A DNA stretch of 64,000 nt from Streptomyces decoyicus (lineage in GTDB: Bacteria > Actinomycetota > Actinomycetes > Streptomycetales > Streptomycetaceae): contig NZ_CP082301.1 of NCBI RefSeq assembly GCF_019880305.1, positions 8,370,001 through 8,434,000 on the forward strand, written 5' to 3'. Under the pieces are notes generated by a model. It had not been told where the DNA came from. It did not search any database and saw only the letters and a list, made by a program, of their open reading frames with translations. Shown here one piece after another: positions 25,521 to 34,383 of this stretch (its first letter is position 1; each line of letters starts with the position of its first letter). The position numbers and the translations under genes were made by a program.

Positions 25521-27034
25521 TCACGCCGGCGGGAAGCAGGGCCTCAGGGTGTTGGTGGCCTGGACCGGGACGCCGCCGACGGTGGCGGTCGCCGTGTAGC
25601 TGCTGGCGCTGATCTGCAGGATGGACAGGCCGGCGTTGAGGGTGGCGACACCGGCGGCGTTGGTCACCGCGGTGCCGACCGGCAGGCCCGAGACGAAGAA
25701 GGTGACCGGGACCCCCGCTTGCGCCGGCCTGACGGTGGCCGTCAACGTCGCCACGAACAGGTGCGGAATCGGGATGGGCAGGTGGGCCCGCCAGCAGGCG
25801 GGCGACGCACTCAGCGGGCCCGTCTGCTGTACGACGGTGGTGGTGAGGGGCGCGGAGGCCACGCCGGTGCACGCGCAGCCGGTGCCGGCCGCGGTGACGG
25901 TGGCAGTGATGACGGCGGGCCCGGCGCTGTTGAAGGTCAGCGATCCGGTGGCGACACCCGCCAGGTTGGTGGTGACGGTCACCGGGACCGCACCACCGGT
26001 GAAGGTCACCGACCCACCCACGACCGGCAGACCGTTACAGCTCACCACAGCCGAGACCGGAGTCGGCTGCCCGACCACCACCGGTCCGGCCACCGGCTGG
26101 ATCACCACCTGGCAGGACGGCTGCGGAGTGACGGTGATGGTGAGGGGTGCGGAGACGACGCCGGTGCACGCACAGGCGGTGTCGGCCGCGGTGACGGTGG
26201 CAGTGACCGTGGCGGTTCCGGCGGTGTTGAAGGTCAGCGATCCGGTGGCGATACCGGCCGCGTTGGTGGTGGCGGTTACCGGGGCCGCTCCACCGTTGAA
26301 GGTTACGGAGGCACCCGAGACCGGCAGACCGTTGCAGGTCACTACAGCGGACATGGGGGTCGGCTGGCCGGCAACCACAGGTCCGACCACCGGCTGGACC
26401 ACGACCTGGCAGGTGGACAGGGCCGGGACGGTGACCGCGTTCGTGTCCAGGGTGACGGCGGCGCCGAGAGCCAGCAGCCGGCCGTCCACGATGGCCCCCG
26501 TGGTGGCGGTGATCGAGGTGTTGGCGAGGATGCTGCCCCTGATGGTGGAGCCGGCGCCGAGCGTCGCGGAGCTGCCGACCTGCCAGAAGACGTGGCTGGA
26601 CTGCGCGAGGCCGGCGAGGTTGACGTTGCCGGTGGCTCCGGTGATGAGCGTGGTGTTCGTCTTGAAGATGAAGACGGCGTTGGGGTTGCCCTGCGCGTCC
26701 AGGGTCAGTGTCCCGTTGAGGGTGAACGTGCCGGAGGCGGAGTTGTACACGCCGGGGAACAGGGTGGTCCCGCCGAGTTCCGTCGCGACAGTGGCCGTGA
26801 CCGGTTGCACAAGTGCGTTTCCGTACCCGATGAGCAGGTCGGCCTGGGCCTGCGCCGCGGCAGCGTCGTTCACGTGGATGGTTCCGGTGACCGTTCCGGG
26901 AGGGAACCCGGCACCGCACCGGCGGGGCTCACTCCGAGGTCGCCGTTGACCACGGTGAGGCCGGTGTTGGTGATCGCCGTGTTGGCGAGCACCCCGTAGG
27001 TGGAGGCGGTACCCAGAGGTACAAGTGTTGCCAT
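25521..27034 (-). pseudogene. Ice-binding-like (DUF3494) protein with tandem Ig-like domains, one frameshift
   Basis: From ATG 27034 the frame reads MATLVPLGTASTYGVLANTA and VVNGDLGVSPAGAVPG, the start of a DUF3494 ice-binding/adhesin domain. Near 26912 a single missing base shifts the frame; the next frame continues FPPGTVTGTIHVNDAAAAQAQ ... NPNAVFIFKTNTTLI ... HVFWQVGSSATLGAGSTIRG to about residue 225. Two near-identical Ig-like repeats of about 95 residues follow (each opening CQVV-QPV-GPVV-GQPTP), then a third divergent Ig-like domain ending RPCFPPA. Rejoined it is about 504 residues. There is no signal peptide, unusual for a protein expected outside the cell. Type is set to pseudogene because of the frameshift; a sequencing error would make it intact. 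Confidence 0.72.
25845..26425 (-). repeat. Two tandem 290-bp repeats coding Ig-like domains
   Basis: The two Ig-like modules of the ice-binding protein are highly similar at DNA level as well as protein level (shared GQPTP, CNGLPV, SVTF-GGA-PVT, AG-ATGSLTFN and CACTGV blocks), pointing to a recent intragenic duplication. Confidence 0.7.
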
Positions 27035-27757
27035 CGTGGATTTCCTTTTCTGGGGCTTCCGGGGCAACCCTGATGCCGCCCTGGAACTGTGGGAGTTCGG
27101 CGCGCTTGCACCGCTTGTGACCGGCGCTTTGGGCATACGGGGTGAGCTGTGTGCCATGTGCTGCGCGCCGGGATGAACATAAAGGCTTCGACCGAGCGTG
27201 GTGTGCGCACTCGCCACAGCTGCCTGAGCGCACTCAGCCGTCGGCGCTCGTACCGCGTGCTCCTGGTGACGCTGCACCGGAGGTCCCTGATGCCGGATCG
27301 TCGCCTGTGCCGGACACCGAGGGTGTCCGGGATCCAGGACTGATAGAGAACTGGGGGAGCCTGGAAACCGGCGGAGTTGTCGCCCGAGTCGGTCGCTTGG
27401 GCGTGCCAGCGGTCGGTGGAGCCCGGTGGGAGATGGGATCCGCCAATTCCGGTACGGTCGGACGCAGCGGAGTCGGCAGCGTGAGTTGTTTTCCGCTCAC
27501 CACGAACTACGGCAGTTGCTGCCTTTTCGGCTGAAAGCCCTTGCCCATGTCGAGCCCTCGCGATCTAGGTCTGTATGGAACTAGTTCGGGGCTCCTCACA
27601 GGCTGACCGTCAGTCAGCCAACAGCTGGGAGGGGCAACTGACCAGCCGTCCAAGGAGCACCCATCAGGAAACGCCGCTGACCTCTACCGGCCAACCGGCA
27701 ACACATGAGTCCTCGAGAGGGATGGGCGACCTTCGGACTCACTATTGCTATTTAAGG
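27035..27757. other. Intergenic region, no gene recognised
   Basis: The left end should hold the ice-binding promoter. A plus-strand frame at about 27448-27580 reads ELFSAHHELRQLLPFRLKAL and could be a protein scrap, but has no start and no known family. Confidence 0.35.
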
Positions 27758-27892
27758 CATCACCGGCTGCTTAAACAGTTCAGAGCCGTCGTCACCCGCT
27801 ATGGCAATCGCGGGTAGGTCTTCCTGGGCACCGTCTCCGCAGCCGCACTCCATATCTGGCTGCGATCATGGCCGGAGCAACTGGCGCTATCT
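27758..27892 (+). mobile_element. C-terminal scrap of an IS5-type transposase
   Basis: LLKQFRAVVTRYGNRG, a stop, then VFLGTVSAAALHIWLRS match the extreme C-terminus of IS5-type transposases. An in-frame stop and the missing front show it is dead. Confidence 0.6.
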
Positions 27893-28010
27893 GATCAGGT
27901 ACGTCGGCTGACTGGGACGCCCTGCAACCTCTCCGGGCCCCGGCCGGACAGCGTGAGTTCGCTGCGCCTGCCGGGGTGCGTGATCGTCGTCATTGGTTTG
28001 CGGCTCATGC

Positions 28011-28397
28011 TCAGACCAGGGTGGAGATGCAGAACGGGTGGCCTGCGGGGTCCAGCAGGACCCGCCACCGGTCGGGGTCCGGCTGGAATTCGGGCTTGAC
28101 GGCCCCCAGGGCGAGCAGCCGGGCTTGGGCAGCATCCAAGTCATCGACGCCCAGGTCGATGTGGGCCTGCTTTTCCTGGGAAGGGTCCGGCCAGGTGGGA
28201 CGGCGGTAGTCGGCCAGCCGGTTGAATCCCAGTCCGGCCGCGCCCTCCTGGCCGAGCAGGACAAAGTGGTCAGTGGAGAAGACGGTGGGCAGGCCGAGGG
28301 CCTCGCCGTAGAAGCGGGCGAGTTCGGCGGGGTCCGGGCAATCGAAGGTGACGGCCGAGTAGCGGAACGTGGGTGCGGAGGTGTTTCCCGTGTGCAT
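28011..28397 (-). CDS. VOC (glyoxalase-like) family protein
   Basis: This 128-residue protein has one VOC domain: TFRYSAVTFDCPDPAELARFYGEALGLPTVF at the N-terminus, KQAHIDLGVDDLDAAQARLLALGAV in the middle with the metal His, and WRVLLDPAGHPFCIST at the end. It is divergent from a WYL-domain regulator 63 bases away, with an inverted repeat between, a common arrangement for a small enzyme and its own repressor. The substrate is unknown. Confidence 0.8.
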   Translation of the reverse strand: MHTGNTSAPTFRYSAVTFDCPDPAELARFYGEALGLPTVFSTDHFVLLGQEGAAGLGFNRLADYRRPTWPDPSQEKQAHIDLGVDDLDAAQARLLALGAVKPEFQPDPDRWRVLLDPAGHPFCISTLV

Positions 28398-28417
28398 GGA
28401 GAAGACGCTACGGCGGG

Positions 28418-28440
28418 ACCAGGACAGATTCAGTCCTGGT
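28418..28440. promoter_or_regulatory. Inverted repeat ACCAGGAC-N7-GTCCTGGT between VOC and WYL genes
   Basis: A perfect 8-bp inverted repeat with 7-base spacer. A second, shorter one (CATGT-N11-ACATG, 28441-28461) adjoins it. Both lie between the divergent starts, so either may be the operator of the WYL regulator. Confidence 0.6.
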
Positions 28441-28460
28441 CATGTGGAACACTTCAACAT

Positions 28461-29426
28461 GTGATCAGCGCATCCGCCCGCCTGCTGCGATTGGTCTCCT
28501 TGCTGGTCGCCCGGCCGTTGTGGACCTGCGGTGAGCTGGCCGACCGGATGGCGGTCACCGACCGCACGGTGCGGCGGGACATCGCCAAGCTCCGGGAACT
28601 CGGCTACGCCGTCGAGTCCGAGCCTGGGCCATGGGGCGGATATCGCCTCCGTGCCGGTTCCCGGGTGCCACCGCTGATCCTCGATGACGAAGAAGCACTC
28701 GCCGTGGCCGTCGGGCTGCGCGAGGCTGCGCTGAGCGGTGCTCTCGGCGGCGACCAAGCCGCACTGTCGGCGCTGCTGAAACTGCGGCAGGTTCTGCCGC
28801 AGCGGATCGCGGACCGGCTGGGCGAGATGGACGCCGCCTTCGTGCACACCCCCAGACCCGACGAGCCGCAGATCACGCCCGGCATGCTGCTGGAACTGGC
28901 CTCCGCATGCCGCCAGGGTGAGCGCGCCCGCCTGTCGTACCGCGACTGGGAAGGAAGGGCCACGGTCCGGGACGTTGACCCGTACCGCCTCGTCCACACC
29001 GGACGCCGGTGGTACTTCGTCGCCCGAGATGTGGCGCAGGGCCAATGGCGGACCTTTCGGGCCGACAGGGTCGGCCAACTACAGCCAACCGGGCACCCGG
29101 TGGAACTCATCGACCCGCCCGACCCGGCGCTGCTCGTCTCCCGCTCCGTCGCGACCGGCCCCTACCCGCTCTCCGCGACCATCCGCCTCCCGGTGTCCAT
29201 GGACCAAGCTCTGCGGCTGATCCCGTCGACAGTCGGTACCCACCATCCCGAAGGCCCCGACGCCACGATCGTCGACATCGGCGGTCCCGACGCAGACGGG
29301 CTCGCCAGGTATCTCCTCAGCCTGGCCACACCCCTGCGGGTCCTGTCACCGGAGGCTGTACGGCAAGCCCTGCTGCGCCGTACCCAGGAACTCTTCGAGG
29401 ACAACGCAAATGGTCAGCCAGGGTAG
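28461..29426 (+). CDS. YafY-type HTH/WYL-domain transcriptional regulator
   Basis: The 321-residue protein opens with a DeoR-like HTH (SARLLRLVSLLVARPLWTCGELADRMAVTDRTVRRDIAKLRELGYAVES), then the linker PGPWGGYRL. The WYL domain follows (RQGERARLSYRDWEGRATVRDVDPYRLVHTGRRWYFVARD ... TFRADRVGQLQPTG), and the C-terminal WCX extension closes it. WYL domains bind small ligands or nucleic acid. I chose GTG 28461 because the HTH starts there and the operator-like repeats lie directly upstream; no leader with a ribosome site is visible, so the message may be leaderless. The VOC gene is the likely target. Confidence 0.85.
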   Translation: MISASARLLRLVSLLVARPLWTCGELADRMAVTDRTVRRDIAKLRELGYAVESEPGPWGGYRLRAGSRVPPLILDDEEALAVAVGLREAALSGALGGDQAALSALLKLRQVLPQRIADRLGEMDAAFVHTPRPDEPQITPGMLLELASACRQGERARLSYRDWEGRATVRDVDPYRLVHTGRRWYFVARDVAQGQWRTFRADRVGQLQPTGHPVELIDPPDPALLVSRSVATGPYPLSATIRLPVSMDQALRLIPSTVGTHHPEGPDATIVDIGGPDADGLARYLLSLATPLRVLSPEAVRQALLRRTQELFEDNANGQPG

Positions 29427-29429
29427 CGA

Positions 29430-29946
29430 CGTTGCATGAGAACGAGCGCCGAACCCAGATGACGCGAGCAACGAGCTACTGATCGCAGAGACGCTGCCCA
29501 GTTCGTCGGTGCCCGGTCGGTGCAGGTCCCAGTGGGTGGCAACGTACTCGAGAACATGCTCGTACAGGCAGGGCAGCAGACTGATCGCAGTGTTGATCCG
29601 ATCAGGGTGCCTGACCAGGCTGATGACCAGTTCGGGCGTCACGCGAAGTGTGCGCAGGATGCCGCCGAAGTGGGCGGCCGTGACCTGAGCTGCGAGGTCG
29701 GCTAACTCCTGGTCGTTCGTCGGCTCCAGAAGCCGCTTGCGCAGCGCCAGGGCGCCTGAAGGGAAGAGCCGGCCCCCACCCCTCCGGGAAGAGCCCCCGG
29801 ATTCTGTCCCGCAGTGCGAACCAGATCCCACGCTGCTGCGGAGCCAGGAGGCGTTCGCGAGAGCCGGTGGCCGGGAATCGCAGGTCGTTCACCGCAGGAT
29901 CCAGCCAGGAGATCGCTATATCGCCAATTGCCACCGACCTCCACAT
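29430..29946 (-). pseudogene. Frameshifted, 3'-truncated unidentified gene
   Basis: The minus strand reads MWRSVAIGDIAISWLDPAVN ... GIWFALRDRIRGLFPEGW from 29946, then near 29775, in a G-rich run, the sense continues in another frame as LRKRLLEPTNDQELADLAAQ ... HPDRINTAISLLPCLYEHVL. The frame then runs out into the end of the WYL gene without a normal C-terminus. The sequence looks like a real protein, but I recognise no family. Confidence 0.4.
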
Positions 29947-30034
29947 AGTGCGGCAGTGACCGGGCTACACATGAGGCTGGCATGCCGCGCCGGAATTCCG
30001 GCGCGGTGAGGGTTCTCGGGGGAGGTCCGGACGC

Positions 30035-30244
30035 TTGCTCACGATCAACGTGGTCGTACTGCTCACTGTCATCGTCATCCTGCGGCTTCGTCGCCGAACC
30101 GAAGCCAGAAGCCGGGCCGATGAGAAGCTGACCGTGGTGATTGTGCTGGCGCTGGGCGTGCTGATCGCCCCGACGCCCGTGGGGCACGGAATCCTGGACT
30201 TCCTCACCCAGTTGGTCAACGGCGTTACGCGCGCCGGCCCGTGA
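30035..30244 (+). CDS. Small membrane protein (69 aa) preceding a nuclease gene
   Basis: The protein has two hydrophobic spans (LTINVVVLLTVIVILRL at the start and LTVVIVLALGVLIAPTPVG in the middle) separated by a charged loop with several Arg/Glu. GGGGGAGG stands about ten bases ahead of a TTG start at 30035. Its stop overlaps the start of the nuclease gene by four bases (GTGA), so the two are translationally coupled and probably act together at the membrane. Similar small proteins are frequent on Streptomyces plasmids and arms; function is unknown. Confidence 0.65.
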   Translation: MLTINVVVLLTVIVILRLRRRTEARSRADEKLTVVIVLALGVLIAPTPVGHGILDFLTQLVNGVTRAGP

Positions 30245-30990
30245 ACCCGGAGACGGGACAGCGCCGGGACACCGCCGGCCCCGAGCCGCACGACCACATA
30301 GGGGGAGCCTTGGCCGCACCAGCACGACGACGTCGTCCTGCCCGCACCCGCCGCCCCGCAAGGAAACCGCGCCGCCCGACCGTCCGGCGCCGTGCGCGTC
30401 AGGCGGCCACCAACCGCCTCCTCGCAGCCGCCTTCGCCCTGGCGCTTGCCATCGCGGCCTTCCGGGAATACCCGGTCACCAGCAGTCTCCTGACCGCTCT
30501 CGTCCTCGCCGCGGCCGCGGTCTATTTCCTCGTCAGCACCGGGCACCTCCGCCTCCTCACGCGCCCCGCCACCAGTCGAGCGGACTGCACCCACGCCATC
30601 GCCGCGTACCAGCACCTGACCGGCCCGCAGTTCGAGCACGCCATCGCCGACCTCGCACGCCGCGACCCCACAGTCCGCACCGCCACCGTTTCCGGCGGCA
30701 GCAACGACCGCGCCCTCGACGTCCTCGTCCAGCTCACCGACGGCCGCCGCATCGCCATCCAATGCAAACGCCATGCCCCGAAAAACCGAGTCGGTGCTCC
30801 CGTCATCTACGCCGTCAACGGCACCTACCGCGCCTACCATCGCTGCGACCAAGCCGTCATCGTCACCACCAGCTCATTCACTCCCGACGCGCAACGCGCC
30901 AACGCCGAACTCGATCATCCGCTGCGCCTCATCGACGGCCGGGCCCTGGCCCGGTGGGTCTCCGGCGGCCGTCCGCCCTGGGGAGCCTGA
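30241..30990 (+). CDS. Membrane-anchored Mrr-like restriction endonuclease domain protein
   Basis: The 249-residue protein starts with a very basic region (about 28-55), then two hydrophobic spans (ALALAIAAFREYPVTSSLLTALVLAAAAVYFLV, about 65-98). The PD-(D/E)xK core of Mrr-type endonucleases follows: LTGPQFEHAIADLARRD at about 121-137, GGSNDRALDVLVQLTDGRRIAIQCKRH with catalytic Asp and Q-x-K at about 147-173, and YRCDQAVIVTTSSFTPDAQRAN. Mrr-like proteins cut modified or foreign DNA; the membrane anchor suggests action on incoming DNA at the envelope (inference). It is coupled to the small membrane protein before it. Confidence 0.75.
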   Translation: MNPETGQRRDTAGPEPHDHIGGALAAPARRRRPARTRRPARKPRRPTVRRRARQAATNRLLAAAFALALAIAAFREYPVTSSLLTALVLAAAAVYFLVSTGHLRLLTRPATSRADCTHAIAAYQHLTGPQFEHAIADLARRDPTVRTATVSGGSNDRALDVLVQLTDGRRIAIQCKRHAPKNRVGAPVIYAVNGTYRAYHRCDQAVIVTTSSFTPDAQRANAELDHPLRLIDGRALARWVSGGRPPWGA

Positions 30991-31085
30991 CCACCATGGG
31001 CAGGGTGCAGGCATGTCGATGTCGGCGGTTTGATGAAGACCGTGGGTCTCCTTCGGGCCCGGACCGTGCTGTTGCCCGTGGCGCT

Positions 31086-31215
31086 GCGAAGGCGGTGCGT
31101 CGCCGCCTTCGCCCCTATGGCCTGGTACTCAAGTCCGGCATCTGGTATCTCGTGACCGCTGCGGAGAGTCGGACCGGGACCTACCGGGGCACCCAAGTCC
31201 TCGACGCGATGCTGA
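31086..31215 (+). pseudogene. Fragment of a WYL-domain regulator
   Basis: AVRRRLRPYGLVLKSGIWYL followed by VTAAESRTGTYRGTQVLDAM corresponds to the core of a WYL domain (compare DPYRLVHTGRRWYFVARD at 28984). Neither the HTH nor the C-terminus is present. Confidence 0.5.
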
Positions 31216-31545
31216 GCGAGACCAGCAGGCCCCCATCGAGCAGTGCTGTGAGCCGGGGTGCGGCTCCACGTAGAGTTCGACCCCATGGCCTATCAACCCC
31301 CGCCGACAGCACTTCACTTAGGCGACCGGGAGGGGGGCAGAGACAGGCCCGTAGCGCGTCGCCGAACGGCTGGAAGCGAAGTGCGGCACCGCATGCAGGC
31401 AATCGATCGGGGGAACGCGCGGTGAAGTGACGGCGACTGCGCGCAAGACCCTATGGAACCCCCGGCCGACATGGGCATGCCCCGTTGAGTACCTGTTTCC
31501 GATCCCAGGGCGGGGGTGAGGGGAAAGACCCGTCAGAATCAGGAC

Positions 31546-31670
31546 ATGCGTTTGTGGACAGTGCAGCCCCGTGCGGTCATCCAAGAGCTGGAGAGAACGG
31601 GCTTCCTGGTCGGGGACTGGAAGTACGTGGAGCCTCATGGCGCCCGGCCTACCGGGTGATGACCGCGGAC
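31546..31670 (+). pseudogene. N-terminal fragment, possibly DUF3841-like
   Basis: ATG 31546 starts MRLWTVQPRAVIQELERTGF and then WKYVEP, reminiscent of the start of DUF3841 proteins; after a shift WRPAYRVMTAD follows. Nothing further is intact. The remaining part of 30991-31938 shows only arginine-rich chance frames. Confidence 0.35.
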
Positions 31671-31938
31671 CACAGCCCGCCCTGTGGCAGAACCTGGGCG
31701 CCCTGCGCCGGCACCAGCGGTTCGGTAAGTAGGACGGCCGCGACGGTGCACAGCATCCGGCTCGGGCGCCGTTGGACCAGGTCGTAGGCCTTGGCCCGCG
31801 AATACCCCAGCGCCTCTGGAAGTGTCCTCCGAGCTCCCCGTTCCGTCCGTGGCTCGGTCCGTCGTGAAACGCAGTCGGTGGAGAGCACGGTGCCCGCGGC
31901 TGGGGAGCGGGCGATGCAGGAGCTGGACAGTCGTGCAG

Positions 31939-31973
31939 CCGGTGTCCCGCGCGCACGGTGCGCGGGACACCGG
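31939..31973. terminator. 14-bp perfect hairpin downstream of the collagenase gene
   Basis: CCGGTGTCCCGCGC pairs with GCGCGGGACACCGG across 7 bases, about 60 bases beyond the end of the collagenase gene on the minus strand. Confidence 0.75.
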
Positions 31974-32011
31974 GTTCTCATGGCTCGGTGTTCTCTTGGC
32001 TCAGTTCTTGC

Positions 32012-32035
32012 CGGTGACCGAGGTGTCGGTCACCG
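32012..32035. terminator. 10-bp hairpin spanning the collagenase stop codon
   Basis: CGGTGACCGA and TCGGTCACCG pair across GGTG; the collagenase stop (32030-32032) lies within the stem. With the hairpin at 31939 it makes a tandem terminator. Confidence 0.6.
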
Positions 32036-34003
32036 TGCACTCCGGGCCGGCAGTTGGCCGCAGTCACCGCCGGCGCACTTGCTCAGCCAGTCGGTGAAGT
32101 CGGCGTCGTACCTGGTGCCGATGGTGTCGCGGAGCAGGCTGTGGGCGGCGTCGTACTCGCCTGCGCGGTAGTGGCCGAGCAGGGTGGCCACATCCTCGGG
32201 GTGTGACTGGAGCATGTACCGGACGCCCAGGTAGCCCCACTGGTAGATACGGGTGGTGTCGGCGTTGTCGTAGGTGGTGTCGAAGAGCTGGCTCAGCTGG
32301 TACGTGCCCTTGCCCGCCTCCTCGATCGCCCGGTCGTAGGTGATGCCGCGGTACGAGTAGGAGACGTACTCGGCGAAGCCCTCGACCCACATCACGGTCG
32401 GAGTGGTCTGACCGGCTGCGAAGTCGCCGTGCATGTCGAAGCGACCGTCGAGGTAGTGGGTGTACTCGTGGTTGAGGTTCCAGATCTGGAAGGCGCCGTC
32501 CTGGGCCGGCTGCTCGTAGGCGATGAAGCGCGGCTGGTTGCCCTCAGCGGCCGGGTCGCCCTCCAGGTACATGCCGCCGTTGTTGGTGTCGATACCGAAG
32601 ACGACACCGGCGTAGGTCTTGTAGTCGGTGCTGGAGTTGAAGGCGACGATCTCGATGTTGGTGTTCTTGTCGTCCTTGACCGGGCCGTTGTCCTTGACGA
32701 TGCCGTGGAAGACCGGGTCCTGCTTGAGGATGCTGTCGCACGTGGCCGAGAGTTCGGACGCGCTCAGCTCCTGCGCGAGGATCTTCGCGCTCGGACCGCA
32801 TTCGTGCTTGATCGTCAGAACCGCGTCGCGCACGCGGTTCTGCAGGTCACAGGTGTCGTACTCGGCGCAGTTCGCCTTATCGAACTCATTCGTCATCTCG
32901 GCGAGGCCGACCCAGAGCGGGGCGGTGCGCCCAGTGATCTCGCTGCGGCCGAGCAGCTCCTTGACCAACGGCTTCACGGTGTCCTTGAGTTCGGCGTGCT
33001 GCAGGAAGCGGCTGAGTTCCCGTCCGGCGTTGCTGGCCAGGTAGGACTTGTCGGTGCCGAGCAGATCGTCGTGGGCGACGGCGAAGTCACGCAGTCCGGT
33101 GAGGACGCTCGGGTCGGCCTTCACGGCTTCCACGAATTCCGGCAGCTGGTGGCCGCGGAACAGCACGGTGTAGGTGTTGTTGACCGCCGCGAGCATTCCG
33201 TAGAACTGGTCGTACGACGAGTTGTAGTCCTTCTGCAGACGCTTGACCACGTCGAGGAACCGGGCGTTCTCTTCGGAGCTGTCGATCAGGGTGACCGTCT
33301 CGGCCAGGGTCTCTCCGTTGGCCTCGGTGACATCGAAGGCGTGGGACGAGCCGAAGAAGCCGTCCAGGGCGCCCTGAATGGCGCTCTTCAGCGCCGGGCC
33401 GTATTCGCCGACGTTCTCCGGCTGGTTGTACTGGATGTAGTAGCCGGCCCGCAGGTACAGCACCGCCTGGGCGGCGGAAGTGCTGTTGTCCCCAGGGTAG
33501 TTGGCCGCGACATCCTTGAACGCGTTCGCCACCGTGACCATCTGTTCCTCACGGAAGAGGGCCTTGGAGTCCTCACCGGACACGTTGAACAGCGTGTTGA
33601 TGCAGGTGGTTTCCGACTGCTTGATCTGCTCGACCAGTTCGGTGCCGGTCTTCGAGGTGAAGTCGCTGACGTTGCAGTCCGCCACGGCCTTCGCCGCGGA
33701 GCGGGCCTTCTTGCGTTCTGCGGCGTTCTGGGCCGCGGGGAGCGGAGGGTGCAGCGCGGAGTTCGCGGGCTTCGTGGCCGATCGCGAGGGGGCGGCGGCG
33801 TGTCCGGGTGCGAGATCGGCGGCGAGCACGGTGGCGGAGGCGGGCTGTGGGGCGGGGGCCGACCTCGGTGCGGGCTTGGGTGCCCCGGCGTCGGCCGGTG
33901 CCGCCTCGCCGTTGGGGGCGAGCATCGTCAGCCCCAGGCCGGCGGCGGCCACGGTGGATATCAGCAGTTGGGCGAGTTTCTTCGCTGTGGGGGGTCTACG
34001 CAT
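32030..34003 (-). CDS. Secreted M9-family microbial collagenase
   Basis: The 657-residue protein has a signal peptide (KKLAQLLISTVAAAGLGLTML) and a Pro/Ala-rich segment to about 95. The M9 activator region follows (about 110-420, DCNVSDFTSKTGTELVEQI ... FYGMLAAVNNTYTVLFRG), then the peptidase domain with zinc motif HEYTH at 512-516 and third ligand Glu541 in VEGFAEY. The HEYTHYLDGRF context is that of true collagenases. The usual PKD/collagen-binding tail is absent; the protein ends soon after the catalytic domain. ATG 34003 has GGAGG eight bases upstream. It would cut native or denatured collagen outside the cell. The operator at 34127 and the hydroxyproline genes downstream tie it to collagen use. 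Confidence 0.93.
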   Translation of the reverse strand: MRRPPTAKKLAQLLISTVAAAGLGLTMLAPNGEAAPADAGAPKPAPRSAPAPQPASATVLAADLAPGHAAAPSRSATKPANSALHPPLPAAQNAAERKKARSAAKAVADCNVSDFTSKTGTELVEQIKQSETTCINTLFNVSGEDSKALFREEQMVTVANAFKDVAANYPGDNSTSAAQAVLYLRAGYYIQYNQPENVGEYGPALKSAIQGALDGFFGSSHAFDVTEANGETLAETVTLIDSSEENARFLDVVKRLQKDYNSSYDQFYGMLAAVNNTYTVLFRGHQLPEFVEAVKADPSVLTGLRDFAVAHDDLLGTDKSYLASNAGRELSRFLQHAELKDTVKPLVKELLGRSEITGRTAPLWVGLAEMTNEFDKANCAEYDTCDLQNRVRDAVLTIKHECGPSAKILAQELSASELSATCDSILKQDPVFHGIVKDNGPVKDDKNTNIEIVAFNSSTDYKTYAGVVFGIDTNNGGMYLEGDPAAEGNQPRFIAYEQPAQDGAFQIWNLNHEYTHYLDGRFDMHGDFAAGQTTPTVMWVEGFAEYVSYSYRGITYDRAIEEAGKGTYQLSQLFDTTYDNADTTRIYQWGYLGVRYMLQSHPEDVATLLGHYRAGEYDAAHSLLRDTIGTRYDADFTDWLSKCAGGDCGQLPARSAR

Positions 34004-34126
34004 AGCGATGGCCTCCAGGGCCGGTCGGCAGCCGCGCGAGGGGCACGGCAAGTGTGGGGGTGCGGACCTTGCTGGCAACGGGAGTTGAACACTCTCGGAG
34101 CTGTCATGCCCGCGAAAAGTGTGACC

Positions 34127-34139
34127 GTACAATGTCACA
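34127..34139 (-). promoter_or_regulatory. Locus operator, site A (collagenase)
   Basis: Minus-strand TGTGACATTGTAC, 12 of 13 matches to TGTGACATTGCAC, 124 bases upstream of the collagenase start. A second half-motif TGTGAC opposes it at 34120, so the whole element reads TGTGAC-N8-GTCACA. Confidence 0.7.
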
Positions 34140-34383
34140 GTTCACGTGTTAGTGAGAAGAGGGTGGCACGTAACAGAACGAGCCCCTTTTTCGTCCCTCC
34201 AGTGCCGTCTCGCCGGGCTTCGGTGAGCGCCGCGGCGCTGGTTTCGACGGAGAGGCCGGCCCGTCAACGGCCTTGACGTGGTGGCTTTTCGGGACTTGCC
34301 GTGAAGCCGGTGCTGTCCGGGGAGCCCCTCCGTGGCGGGGGGCCGCCGCCCGAGCGCCGCCGCCGTTCGCCGGCCCGGGTGGG

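Noticed and set aside
32429..34276. 615-codon plus-strand frame across the collagenase gene
   Set aside because: Val/Gly/Leu-rich antisense shadow of a gene with intact M9 motifs on the other strand.
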